In this document: positions 6,483 through 14,026 of the stretch, in pieces
Layout: each line of letters opens with the position of its first letter
How positions within the stretch are numbered: position 1 is the stretch's first letter
Assembly (NCBI GenBank): GCA_030672225.1
Contig: DAOVGW010000036.1
Coordinates: forward strand, 1-15,760
Direction of reading: 5' to 3'
Origin: Dehalococcoidales bacterium
Lineage (GTDB): Bacteria; Chloroflexota; Dehalococcoidia; Dehalococcoidales; ARS1013
Length of the DNA: 15,760 nt
Notes under the pieces: model-generated
Told to the model about the DNA's origin: nothing
Databases searched by the model: none
What the model saw: only the letters and a program-made list of their open reading frames with translations
Translations under genes and position numbers: made by a program

Positions 6483-7856
6483 ATGCCCAACGGAAAATTG
6501 CCGCCGCACGATATTGATGCCGAAGAATCAGTAAACGGTTCACTGCTTATAGATGGCAAGGCTATCTATGATGTAGCCGTCCTGCTTAAGGCGGAGGATT
6601 TCTATAGTGAACAGAATAGGTGGATTTACAATGCCTGCCTGTCGCTCTACCAGCGCAATGAGGCAATAAACCAGATAACAGTAGCCCAGGAGCTGGACAG
6701 ACAAGCAAAGCTGGAGAAATGCGGCGGCGGCGCTTATCTTTCTCACCTTATCTCTGTAGTCCCTACCTCACTTGATATTGAACACTATGCCCGAATTGTC
6801 TACCGCCTATCAATAATGCGCCAGCTGATATTCGCTGCCGATAAAATTTCCGAGATTGGTTATGAAGCGGACCCGGATGTCAGTGGTGCTCTCTCTAAAG
6901 CCGAGGAAGCCCTGTTCCAGCTCCGTCATGAACGAGGTTCGTTAGATTTTATCCACATAAAGAGTGTCCTTGACCGGTACTTTGAAGTCCTTCCCTCCCC
7001 AGAAGATAAAGACTACAAGCAAATTCCCCACATAGCGTCAAGTCTTACCGGGCTGGATGAACTGCTGGGCGGCTTTCAGCGCTCTGACCTGATTATCATC
7101 GCCGGCCGACCCAGTATGGGCAAGACCAGCCTGGCGCTTAACCTTGCCAGGAATGCCGGCGTGGAGCAGAGGGCATGTGTTGCCCTGTTCAGCCTGGAGA
7201 TGTCCCGGGGGTCACTGGTGCAGCGCCTGCTGTCCACTGAAACCGGAATACAGTCAAGGCGCATCCGCCTCGGTCAACAAACAGAGGAAGAGGAAAGACG
7301 GATTATGGATGCCACCGGCATCCTCTCCGAAGCACCAATCTATATTGACGACTCACCCATGCTGCGCATGTTTGAGATGAGGAGCAAAGCCCGCCGCCTC
7401 CACTATGAGCGTGGCATTGACCTCATTATTGTTGACTATCTGCAGTTGATGCAGGGACTCGCAAGGGGTGAAAACAGGGTCCAGGAAATCAGCTACATCA
7501 CCCGCTCCCTCAAAGCCCTGGCACGCGAGCTAAATGTACCGGTAATAACCATTTCCCAGCTCAGCCGGGCGGTGGAGTGGCGCGCCTCCCACAAACCCCA
7601 GCTCTCCGACCTGCGTGAGAGCGGCAGTATTGAACAGGATGCTGACATCGTCATCTTTATCTACCGCGACGAATTATACTATCCCACCAAAGAGGACTGG
7701 GAAAAAGACCATCCTGAGGAAGAGTACCCCAAAGAACTAGCCGATATCATAGTTGCCAAGCATCGCAATGGGCCTACCGGTCAGATAAAGGTGCGTTTCC
7801 GACACAGCCTGACCAAGTTCGAAAATCTTACCAGGGCGGAGCCAAGCCTGTTATGA
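6483..7856 (+). CDS. dnaB: Replicative DNA helicase DnaB
   Basis: This is the hexameric 5'-3' helicase that unwinds DNA at the fork and recruits primase. The 457-residue protein has the N-terminal primase-interaction domain (about 8-110), a linker, and a RecA-like C-terminal domain. It shows Walker A GRPSMGKTS (208-216), the SLEMS element (237-241), Walker B IIVDYLQLM (315-323), sensor-region TISQLSRAVE (356-365) and DLRESGSIEQDAD (376-388). No intein or insertion interrupts it. In the N-terminal motif, Asn18 (ESVNGS) replaces the more usual Leu. Its ATG directly follows the rplI stop. The next two genes encode a DnaD-domain protein and a loader-like ATPase, so this is probably a helicase plus loading cassette. 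Confidence 0.97.
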   Translation: MPNGKLPPHDIDAEESVNGSLLIDGKAIYDVAVLLKAEDFYSEQNRWIYNACLSLYQRNEAINQITVAQELDRQAKLEKCGGGAYLSHLISVVPTSLDIEHYARIVYRLSIMRQLIFAADKISEIGYEADPDVSGALSKAEEALFQLRHERGSLDFIHIKSVLDRYFEVLPSPEDKDYKQIPHIASSLTGLDELLGGFQRSDLIIIAGRPSMGKTSLALNLARNAGVEQRACVALFSLEMSRGSLVQRLLSTETGIQSRRIRLGQQTEEEERRIMDATGILSEAPIYIDDSPMLRMFEMRSKARRLHYERGIDLIIVDYLQLMQGLARGENRVQEISYITRSLKALARELNVPVITISQLSRAVEWRASHKPQLSDLRESGSIEQDADIVIFIYRDELYYPTKEDWEKDHPEEEYPKELADIIVAKHRNGPTGQIKVRFRHSLTKFENLTRAEPSLL

Positions 7857-7930
7857 AGCAACCGGACTTCACACGAAATTCAAGATAGACAGGTTTACTG
7901 ATACTGACTCTATTAAAAGCTAGATTTATT

Positions 7931-8653
7931 ATGAAACAATTTAATGGTTTCCCAGCCAGGATGCAGTTTACCCCTGTGCCCAATCTTTTCTTCAGTCAGC
8001 TGATGCCGCAAATCGACGATATTAACGAGCTAAAGACAACGCTCCACATTCTATGGGCACTCTACCGCAGACGGGGCTATCCCCGCTTCGTAACTCACAC
8101 CGAGCTTTTAGATGATACCAGCTTAGTGAGCAGCCTCAAGGAAGCAGCCAAGCCAGCCGACGAGGCACTACGCAGCGCCCTTAAGATAGCTACTAAACGA
8201 GGAACCATACTTCATTTAGTAGTTGACCTTAACGGAAAGGCTGAGGAGCTCTACTTCCTCAATACCCAGTCCGATAGACAGGCAGTAGCTAAAATCCAAA
8301 ACGGAGAACTCAAGCTACCGGGACTGAAAGCCAAGGTGCCAACCAGTATTGAGGTTGAGCAGTTACCCGACATCTTTACCCTTTTTGAACAGAACATCGG
8401 CATGCTAACGCCGATGATTGCTGAAGAACTACGTGAGGCGGAGAAGTTATATCCTGAGACCTGGATTAAAGATGCCATTAAAGAGGCGGTTAACCAAAAC
8501 AAACGTAAATGGAGTTACATTTCAGCAATTCTAGAACGCTGGTCCACAGAAGGTAGGAGCGATGGAACATATAGGCGAGACGCTGAAAAAGAGGACCCTG
8601 ATAAATATATCAAGGGCGAATACGGACACATGGTCAGGCGCTTCGGACGCTGA
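7931..8653 (+). CDS. DnaD-domain replication protein
   Basis: The 240-residue protein resembles the DnaD/DnaB-like primosome proteins of Firmicutes and phages, which bind DNA and help load the replicative helicase. The N-terminal part (about 1-115, starting at FNGFPAR) looks like a winged-helix domain. The DnaD domain covers about 148-205 and ends in the typical aromatic motif KWSYISAILERW (193-204). A conserved-looking tail DPDKYIKGEYGHMVRR (222-237) follows. No good ribosome-binding site precedes the ATG; the start was chosen because FxGFPAR is usually near the N terminus of such proteins. It lies 74 bases after dnaB, and its last 92 bases overlap the loader gene. It is probably a primosome component; whether it acts at oriC or in restart is not shown. 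Confidence 0.85.
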   Translation: MKQFNGFPARMQFTPVPNLFFSQLMPQIDDINELKTTLHILWALYRRRGYPRFVTHTELLDDTSLVSSLKEAAKPADEALRSALKIATKRGTILHLVVDLNGKAEELYFLNTQSDRQAVAKIQNGELKLPGLKAKVPTSIEVEQLPDIFTLFEQNIGMLTPMIAEELREAEKLYPETWIKDAIKEAVNQNKRKWSYISAILERWSTEGRSDGTYRRDAEKEDPDKYIKGEYGHMVRRFGR

Positions 8654-9980
8654 AAAAGAGCCCTCGCCAAGCTCAAACTGCCCGCTTTGTAACGGGGCTG
8701 GCTTTGTTCATCCCCTGCTAGCCTCAGGAAAACCGGATTTCAGTCGGGTCACCCCCTGCTGCTGTACCCAGCAAGAGACCAATAGAGAGCGCCAAACCCG
8801 CCTAGAGCGCTATAGCAACCTGGGTTCACTCAAACACCTTACCTTTGATAACCTGATACCTCAGGGTAGAAGCGGCTATGCTATAAGTCAAGAGCAGTTT
8901 AAGCGCGCCTATGAGTCCGCCAAGGCATTTGCCAATGACCCTCAAGGTTGGCTAATCCTTGTTGGGTCCAGCGGCTGTGGCAAAACACACCTGGCAGCCG
9001 CTACTGCCAATGCGCGCTTAAGTTTGGGTTACCCGGTTTTCTTCATCACTATAGCCGACCTCCTTGACCACTTGCGTTCTGCCTTCAGCCCTAACAGTAA
9101 CATAGCTTATGATACCTTCTTCGACCAGGTGCGCAACACACCACTACTCATCCTGGACGATTTAGGCACCCAGACGGGCACACCATGGGCTAAGGAAAAG
9201 CTGGACCAACTATTAAACCACCGCTTTGCCAATGAACTGCCTACCGTGATTACCGCCAGCACCCCAGTTCAAGAGCTGGAGGTAAGAATACGCACCCGTT
9301 TGACCGACCCCAGACTGTGCCAGGTATATGAACTAGAAGAGAAACAAGCCGATGATGCTCTAGGCTATACCTGGGGGCCAGGGCTAGAGCTAGAAAAGAG
9401 CATGACCTTTGCCAAATTTACGAAGCGCCTCAACCTGCCGCTGGAGCAGCAGGAGAGTCTGGAGAAGACATGTCACTCTGTGCTTGAATTTGCCAGTTCA
9501 CCTGAAGGCTGGATAGTACTGCAGGGAGTTACCGGCTGCGGCAAGACGCATCTGGCAGCAGCCATCGTTAACTACCGCTACCAAGCGGGGGAGCCAGCCC
9601 TTTTTGTAGTCGTCCCTGAGTTCCTTGACCACCTGCGGTCCACCTTCAGCCCCGATAGCAAGGTATCCTATGACCAGCTATTTGAAAGAGTAAAGACCAC
9701 CCCACTTCTGGTTCTGGACGACTTCGGGGAGCAGACAACGACACCCTGGGCACAGGAAAAGCTGTACCAGGTCATCAACTACCGCTATAATGCTAAACTG
9801 CCAACAGTAATTACTACCTGTCGCTCACTTGAGGAAATTGAGAGGCGATTTAGCTCTCGTTTTGTAGACCCGAAGGTCAGCATGGTACTGGAAATCCATG
9901 CTCCTGATTACCGGGGCGATTTAAAGCCCGGCCAACGAGCTAAAAGCTACCGCCGCAGCGGAAAAGGTCGCCGGGGGTGA
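8562..9980 (+). CDS. DnaC/DnaI-type helicase-loader-like ATPase with two tandem AAA+ cores
   Basis: This 472-residue protein has a Cys-rich N-terminal region, CPLC (Cys40, Cys43) with CCC (66-68), like the zinc-binding domain of DnaI/DnaC loaders. Two complete AAA+ modules follow. Core 1 has Walker A GSSGCGKTH (135-143), Walker B LLILDDLG (195-202) and a candidate arginine finger in RTRLTDP (Arg246). Core 2 has GVTGCGKTH (322-330), LLVLDDFG (382-389) and SSRFVDP (Arg433). Aligned without gaps over 121 residues (130-250 against 317-437), I count 64 identities, about 53%. Loaders usually have one core. The ATG at 8562 has AGGAG at 8555-8559 and lies inside the DnaD-domain gene in another frame; no better in-frame start was found. 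Its place after dnaB and the DnaD-domain gene supports helicase loading. IstB-type transposition ATPases are related, but no transposase is nearby. Confidence 0.85.
   Translation: MEHIGETLKKRTLINISRANTDTWSGASDAEKEPSPSSNCPLCNGAGFVHPLLASGKPDFSRVTPCCCTQQETNRERQTRLERYSNLGSLKHLTFDNLIPQGRSGYAISQEQFKRAYESAKAFANDPQGWLILVGSSGCGKTHLAAATANARLSLGYPVFFITIADLLDHLRSAFSPNSNIAYDTFFDQVRNTPLLILDDLGTQTGTPWAKEKLDQLLNHRFANELPTVITASTPVQELEVRIRTRLTDPRLCQVYELEEKQADDALGYTWGPGLELEKSMTFAKFTKRLNLPLEQQESLEKTCHSVLEFASSPEGWIVLQGVTGCGKTHLAAAIVNYRYQAGEPALFVVVPEFLDHLRSTFSPDSKVSYDQLFERVKTTPLLVLDDFGEQTTTPWAQEKLYQVINYRYNAKLPTVITTCRSLEEIERRFSSRFVDPKVSMVLEIHAPDYRGDLKPGQRAKSYRRSGKGRRG
8579..8593 (+). repeat. 15-base direct repeat, copy 1
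   Basis: GACGCTGAAAAAGAG occurs here and again at 8646-8660, 67 bases apart, bracketing the overlap of the DnaD-domain and loader genes. Because 67 is not a multiple of three, the two copies are read in different frames. DAEKE is read from copy 1 in the DnaD-domain protein and from copy 2 in the loader. Confidence 0.8.
8646..8660 (+). repeat. 15-base direct repeat, copy 2, containing the DnaD-domain gene stop
   Basis: This is identical to 8579-8593. The TGA inside it (8651-8653) ends the DnaD-domain gene, while the loader frame reads through it as SDAEKE. Confidence 0.8.
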
Positions 9981-9989
9981 AGCCATAAC

Positions 9990-10018
9990 TTGCATGGTCA
10001 ACAGTTTTTTAGTAAAAT
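9990..10018 (+). promoter_or_regulatory. Sigma-70-type promoter for the HNH gene
   Basis: TTGCAT (9990-9995) and TAAAAT (10013-10018) are separated by exactly 17 bases, in the 71-base gap after the loader gene. Transcription would start near 10025, leaving a leader of about 27 bases that contains a purine-rich stretch, GAGAGAAG, before the ATG at 10052. Confidence 0.65.
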
Positions 10019-10051
10019 GAGGCAGTTTTGGGGTAGAGAGAAGCTTTAGAC

Positions 10052-10558
10052 ATGGTAAACCGTGCTGTTCTGGTACTAAATCAGGGCTATGAGCTCCTTA
10101 ATATATGTCGCGTCCGACGAGCAATAGTGTTAATTCATAAGGGTAAGGCTGAAATGCTGGAGAACGGGGTGGGCTTTATCCACTCGGCCAGCGATATTTT
10201 CCCGATACCTTCGGTAATCAAAATAGAGCGCATGATTAAGCGTCCCCGACCTGAGAGAAAACTGACCCGCCTCGGCGTCTTCCACCGTGACAAATACACC
10301 TGCCAGTACTGCGGCCAGGAAAGCCGAGAGCTTACCTTAGACCATGTTATCCCGCGATACCGCGGCGGCGAGCACACCTGGGAAAATGTAGCTAGCGCCT
10401 GTATCCCCTGTAATCGTCGCAAGGCGGGCAGAACTCCGCAGCAGGCTAGTATGAGATTAATCTGCCAGCCCTCCCGGCCACACGGCAACACTCCCTTTTT
10501 CATTTCCTACCACTACCTAAAGCGCCCGAGCGAGTGGCAAAAATATCTGCCCCAGTGA
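10052..10558 (+). CDS. HNH endonuclease family protein
   Basis: This 168-residue protein belongs to a widespread group of stand-alone chromosomal HNH proteins. An N-terminal segment of about 60 residues (MVNRAVLVLNQGYELLNIC onward) precedes a zinc-bound HNH domain. Its zinc ligands are Cys84 and Cys87 (CQYC) and Cys117 and Cys120 (CIPC). The ββα-metal core is TLDHVIPRYRGGEHTWENV, with Asp97-His98 and Asn112 in the expected places. Proteins of this shape are common, and their target and role are mostly unknown. No partner methyltransferase, intron or intein is seen, so it is not obviously part of a restriction system or homing element. It has its own promoter candidate and converges with the ricT operon. 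Confidence 0.9.
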   Translation: MVNRAVLVLNQGYELLNICRVRRAIVLIHKGKAEMLENGVGFIHSASDIFPIPSVIKIERMIKRPRPERKLTRLGVFHRDKYTCQYCGQESRELTLDHVIPRYRGGEHTWENVASACIPCNRRKAGRTPQQASMRLICQPSRPHGNTPFFISYHYLKRPSEWQKYLPQ

Positions 10559-10643
10559 CCAGCTACTTAAACCGTCAACACAAGTTTAACGAAACGATAG
10601 CGATAGCTCCTTGCCCTTTGAAATCCTGGCTAATGTAGACTAC

Positions 10644-11474
10644 CTAACCCCGTCGCTTCTTGCCAGGAGCCGTCTCATTAAGAGTGGTAATCTCACTGAG
10701 GGGCAGTTCTACCCTGGCGCCACTCTCCAGTTCAACCAATACCGTTTCCGCAAGAGGATTACCACCGACCACACTAGCCACCCCGGTAGCCATAGAGACG
10801 CTCTGTCCCACATTGGGCATTTTCGCCTTCATAGCGCGGTACTGTTCGCACTCATAGCCCAGGCAGCACAGCAAGCGGCCACAAATACCTGAAATCTTCA
10901 TCGGGTTAAGGGATAGATTCTGCTCCTTAGCCATTTTAATTGAAACCGGGCTAAGCTCACCCAGGAAAGTGGCACAACAAATAGGACGACCACAGCGGCC
11001 AAAGCCACCCATCAGCTTGGTTTCATCCCTGGGTCCTATCTGCCGCAATTCCACCCGTACCTTGAGACGGTTGCTTAGTTGCCGAACCAGTTCACGGAAA
11101 TCAATCCTCCCCTCGGCGCTAAAGAAAATGGTAAGACGACTACCATCAAGGTTATATTCAGCCGACAGAAGCTTCATTGGCAGCCTTAGTTCGACAATTA
11201 GCTCGGCACAACCAGTCAGGGCCTCTTTCTCCTTCTCCTCAAGTTTGGTAGCACGCTCTCTGTCCTCAGCCTCTGCCTTGCGCACCACCAGCTTGAGTGG
11301 CTTGGTTATCCCGTTAGCCTTCACCTGCGAAGGAACAACAACCACCCGTCCCAGCTCCAGACCACGGGCCGTCTCAACGACAACGCAGTCATTTACCTCA
11401 AGCTCAATACCCCCTGAGTCAAAGTAATATGCTCTACCAGCCCTTTTGAAACGTACACCAACAATATCAGCCAT
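10644..11474 (-). CDS. ricT: PSP1-domain protein RicT (YaaT-like)
   Basis: RicT is part of the RicA-RicF-RicT (Y) complex, which in Bacillus carries [4Fe-4S] clusters and promotes mRNA processing by RNase Y. The 276-residue product has the PSP1 core with the hallmark Cys pattern FGRCGRPICC (Cys161, 166, 167), KMAKEQNLSLNPMKISG (180-196), and CGRLLCCLGYEC (Cys198, 203, 204, 209). A charged segment (about 66-86, rich in Glu and Lys) may form a short coiled coil. The ribosome-binding site is GGGAG just upstream. It is the last gene of a leftward lysA-holB-ricT run; holB beside ricT (yaaT) is also the arrangement in Bacillus. RicA and RicF are not in the window, so the complex may differ here. 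Confidence 0.92.
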   Translation of the reverse strand: MADIVGVRFKRAGRAYYFDSGGIELEVNDCVVVETARGLELGRVVVVPSQVKANGITKPLKLVVRKAEAEDRERATKLEEKEKEALTGCAELIVELRLPMKLLSAEYNLDGSRLTIFFSAEGRIDFRELVRQLSNRLKVRVELRQIGPRDETKLMGGFGRCGRPICCATFLGELSPVSIKMAKEQNLSLNPMKISGICGRLLCCLGYECEQYRAMKAKMPNVGQSVSMATGVASVVGGNPLAETVLVELESGARVELPLSEITTLNETAPGKKRRG

Positions 11475-11545
11475 CCTAATCTCCCTGTCTCTCTTCTACT
11501 AAAAGATGGTTAGTAATACCATTAAACTAAAACCACACCCGGTTT

Positions 11546-12577
11546 TTATCTTAGAACCCTCTCCCCTTGCCCTCTGGGTATACCAAGCATTAAAACCTCC
11601 AGCACCAGGCGCGGATTGGCATTCTGCCGCAGCTCGTCTCCAGCCGAGAGAAGGCTACTAATAACAGCTCTTATCTCAGCAAGGCTAAAATCCCTAGCCA
11701 GGTCAGCTAGTTTAGCTTCAAGGTCAACATTGGTGATAGCTTCACCGAAGCCAACTTTAACCAGCAGTAGGTCACGCCAGAAATCAAGCCACAAATCTAG
11801 TATCTCCCACACTAAGCCCCGCCGCTGGCTAAACTGGCCAGCTAGCTCAGCAGCATAGGTAAAACGCTCCTCATAGTCAGCAATGATTATGTCAAGTATC
11901 CTGTCCTGCCTTTCACTGCGCTGCCTGAGCAAGCTATCATCAAGAGCTGCCGATAATGCCCAGCCGAAACAGCCGTGACAGAGCCTGGCCAGGAGTTTAG
12001 CCTTTTGCGGCTCGATTCCCCAGCGACTACTAAGAGCAGTCTCCACCTCACCAGCCGCCAGGGGAAGTAGCTCCAGCCGCTGGCAACGAGAAACTACCGT
12101 GGCTGGAAGAAGGCTAAAGTTCGCCGTTAGCAGGATAAAGACTACCCTGCCCACAGGCTCTTCCAGTGTCTTAAGCAGGCAGTTAGCCGCTTCGGTTGAC
12201 AAGTGCTGCGCCCCATCAATAATAAATAGCTTATACTTACCCTCAAAGGGTGGCAGGTAGGCTTGGTGCTGCACCTGTCTAATCTGGTCGATACTAATCT
12301 CGGTTCGGGTTTTAGCCTCATCAGTGTTACCGGCAGAGGCGAGACCTATAATCTGGACATCAGAGTGCTTGGCCGAGGCTATTCTCTGGCACGAGTTACA
12401 GACACCACAAGGCGGCTCAGATGCCTCACAGTTTAGCGCCTGAGCCAGATTTAGAGCCAGGGTCATCTTACCTACATGAGGCGGGCCAATAAAAAGATAG
12501 GCATGAGCAATAGCACCCTTCTCCAGGCTGCGCTTAAGTAATGATACAGCTCTACTTTGTCCAACTACCTGCCACAC
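11546..12577 (-). CDS. holB: DNA polymerase III delta-prime subunit
   Basis: Delta-prime is the clamp-loader subunit that works with DnaX (tau/gamma) and delta to place the sliding clamp. The 343-residue protein opens VVGQSRAVSLLKRSLEKG and has a well-formed P-loop GPPHVGKMT (31-39), a zinc module Cys50/57/60/63 (CxxCxxC at 57-63), LLKTLEEP (134-141) and the SRC motif SRCQ (163-166). A helical collar domain follows in the C-terminal part. The start is GTG at 12577, with AGGAG about a dozen bases upstream. It could be mistaken for DnaX, but it is too short and lacks the tau extension. It lies 25 bases after lysA and 71 bases before ricT. Confidence 0.93.
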   Translation of the reverse strand: MWQVVGQSRAVSLLKRSLEKGAIAHAYLFIGPPHVGKMTLALNLAQALNCEASEPPCGVCNSCQRIASAKHSDVQIIGLASAGNTDEAKTRTEISIDQIRQVQHQAYLPPFEGKYKLFIIDGAQHLSTEAANCLLKTLEEPVGRVVFILLTANFSLLPATVVSRCQRLELLPLAAGEVETALSSRWGIEPQKAKLLARLCHGCFGWALSAALDDSLLRQRSERQDRILDIIIADYEERFTYAAELAGQFSQRRGLVWEILDLWLDFWRDLLLVKVGFGEAITNVDLEAKLADLARDFSLAEIRAVISSLLSAGDELRQNANPRLVLEVLMLGIPRGQGERVLR

Positions 12578-12602
12578 TTATAAGGGTCTCCTGTCTCACT
12601 AT

Positions 12603-13919
12603 TTAAAGCAAATCACACCTGGTCAGGTCGTCAAAGGTCTCACGGCGGCGAATAAGACGTGCCTTACCCTTTTTGACCCCAACAACGGCTGGCTTGAGTG
12701 AGGCGTTATAGTTACTCTGAAGTGGCAGACAATAGGCACCACAATCGGGTATGGCTATAATATCGCCAGCTGAAACCGGTGGTAGGCTAATATCTTCAAC
12801 CAGTACATCACCCGACTCACAGCACTTACCAGCAATGGTAACCAGCCCGGCTTCTTCCTCCAACACCTTATTGGCTACCAACGCCTCATATTTAGCACCA
12901 TAAAGGACAGGACGGATATTATCAACCATACCACCATCTACCGAGACATAGCACCTGAGCCCAGGTATATCTTTGACCACGCCTACCATGTATAGTGCCA
13001 TCCCAGCCTGTCCCACGATTGCCCTTCCCGGCTCAAGTGTAAGCATCGGTAGTGCCAGCTTTAACTGCCTGCATTTACTGAGCAACTTGGACACTATTGC
13101 CTCAGCATAAACAGAGATAGGAGGCGCTGGCAAGTCCAGGGTATATTGTATGGCAAAGCCGCCACCGATATTGAGTTCCTCAAGCTCAAAGCCGTGTTTT
13201 AGCTTCATCTCAGCAGCGAATTCAAGCACAACTTCAATAGCCTCATGGTACGGCTGAACTTCAAAAATAAGAGAACCCAGGTGAAAGTGCAACCCGACAA
13301 GGTTCAGGCTAGGGGCTGACATGGCTTCAGTCACCGCCTTATCAGCACTAAACAACGGGAAGCCAAACTTACTACCAATAACGCCGGTAGTAATATGTTC
13401 ATGGGTATGGGGGTCTACTCCAGGAGTCAGACGCAGCAGGATATCGGGTATATGACCTGTCTCCTCAGCCATTTCACCCAGCCTATTAAGCTCATCAAAG
13501 CTGTCAACCACAATGCGGCCAACATGATGCTTGAGAGCCAGTCTGAGCTCCTCGGCTGATTTGTTATTGCCGTGGAAATAGACCATATCCATGGGGAAAT
13601 CAACCGACCTAGCAATAGCAAGCTCTCCGCCCGAGACTACATCCAGTCCCAGCCCCTCTTCCCTAAAGATCACCGCCAGAGCCCCGTTCAAAAAGGCCTT
13701 GCTAGCATAAATAACTGTAGTCTCAGAGTAGCGCCGGCCAAACTCAGTTTTAAACTCGCGGCACTTGTTGCGCAGGCTAAACTCATCAAAGACATACAGA
13801 GGTGTCCCAAACTCAGCAGCTAACTCCACAGTGTCACAGCCGCCAACCATGAGGTGACCCTCGCTACTTACCTCGGCAGTTAACGGGAAAAGAGAAAGTT
13901 TAGCTACTTTAGTTGCCAT
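12603..13919 (-). CDS. lysA: Diaminopimelate decarboxylase
   Basis: This PLP enzyme decarboxylates meso-diaminopimelate to L-lysine, the last step of the DAP pathway. Numbering from a possible TTG start at 13937 (444 residues): PLP-binding Lys80 in YASKA, HFHLGS (217-222; most relatives have Cys or a similar residue at the second position), glycine-rich NIGGGF (256-261), EPGRAIV (302-308), CESGD (373-377) with the active-site Cys contributed across the dimer, and the late YNA (410-412). I prefer the ATG at 13919 (438 residues), because the TTG falls inside the promoter spacer and the transcript would start next to the ATG. The N terminus then reads MATKVAKLSLFPLTAEV. It is the first gene of a leftward run with holB and ricT, with which it has no obvious functional link. 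Confidence 0.95.
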   Translation of the reverse strand: MATKVAKLSLFPLTAEVSSEGHLMVGGCDTVELAAEFGTPLYVFDEFSLRNKCREFKTEFGRRYSETTVIYASKAFLNGALAVIFREEGLGLDVVSGGELAIARSVDFPMDMVYFHGNNKSAEELRLALKHHVGRIVVDSFDELNRLGEMAEETGHIPDILLRLTPGVDPHTHEHITTGVIGSKFGFPLFSADKAVTEAMSAPSLNLVGLHFHLGSLIFEVQPYHEAIEVVLEFAAEMKLKHGFELEELNIGGGFAIQYTLDLPAPPISVYAEAIVSKLLSKCRQLKLALPMLTLEPGRAIVGQAGMALYMVGVVKDIPGLRCYVSVDGGMVDNIRPVLYGAKYEALVANKVLEEEAGLVTIAGKCCESGDVLVEDISLPPVSAGDIIAIPDCGAYCLPLQSNYNASLKPAVVGVKKGKARLIRRRETFDDLTRCDLL

Positions 13920-13927
13920 TCTCCCTA

Positions 13928-13956
13928 ATAATACCAATGCCCTAATATGAAGTCAA
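13928..13956 (-). promoter_or_regulatory. Strong sigma-70-type promoter of lysA, apparently leaderless
   Basis: Read on the minus strand, TTGACT (13956-13951) and TATTAT (13933-13928) are 17 bases apart, a near-consensus promoter. The expected start of transcription is about two bases before the ATG at 13919. The only purine run, AGGGAG (13926-13921), lies between the -10 box and the ATG, too close to serve as a normal ribosome-binding site. Confidence 0.7.
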
Positions 13957-13984
13957 TTTACGCCCTGTCCTCCAGTCGCACCAC

Positions 13985-14013
13985 TTTACAGATGAAACCA
14001 CTTCAGCTAAAAT
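13985..14013 (+). promoter_or_regulatory. Sigma-70-type promoter of the HAD gene
   Basis: TTTACA (13985-13990) and TAAAAT (14008-14013) have a 17-base spacer. The predicted start near 14020 leaves only about six or seven bases before the ATG at 14027, and no Shine-Dalgarno sequence is present. It is divergent from the lysA promoter, with 28 bases between the two -35 boxes. Confidence 0.65.
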
Positions 14014-14026
14014 AATTATTGTTGCT

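Noticed and set aside
7894..7926. Promoter before the DnaD-domain gene
   Set aside because: TTTACT, TATTAA and TAGATT hexamers occur, but no pair has both acceptable matches and acceptable spacing. Readthrough from dnaB is simpler.
8562..9980. IstB-type transposition helper ATPase, implying an insertion sequence
   Set aside because: No transposase, terminal inverted repeats or target duplication are visible. The flanks are dnaB, a DnaD-domain gene and a normal promoter, and the Cys-rich N terminus fits helicase loaders.
10052..10558. HNH gene as part of a restriction-modification or homing element
   Set aside because: No methyltransferase, specificity subunit, intron or intein surrounds it, and the neighbouring genes are intact. 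Stand-alone HNH proteins of this layout are common.
10567..10589. TTAAAC / GTTTAA inverted repeat between the converging HNH and ricT genes as a bidirectional terminator
   Set aside because: A six-pair AT-rich stem with an 11-base loop and no T-tract on either strand is too weak to call.
10611..10892. Open frames on the plus strand across the minus-strand ricT, holB and lysA genes
   Set aside because: They lie opposite strongly conserved coding sequence, show no recognisable motifs, and have compositions expected of antisense frames.
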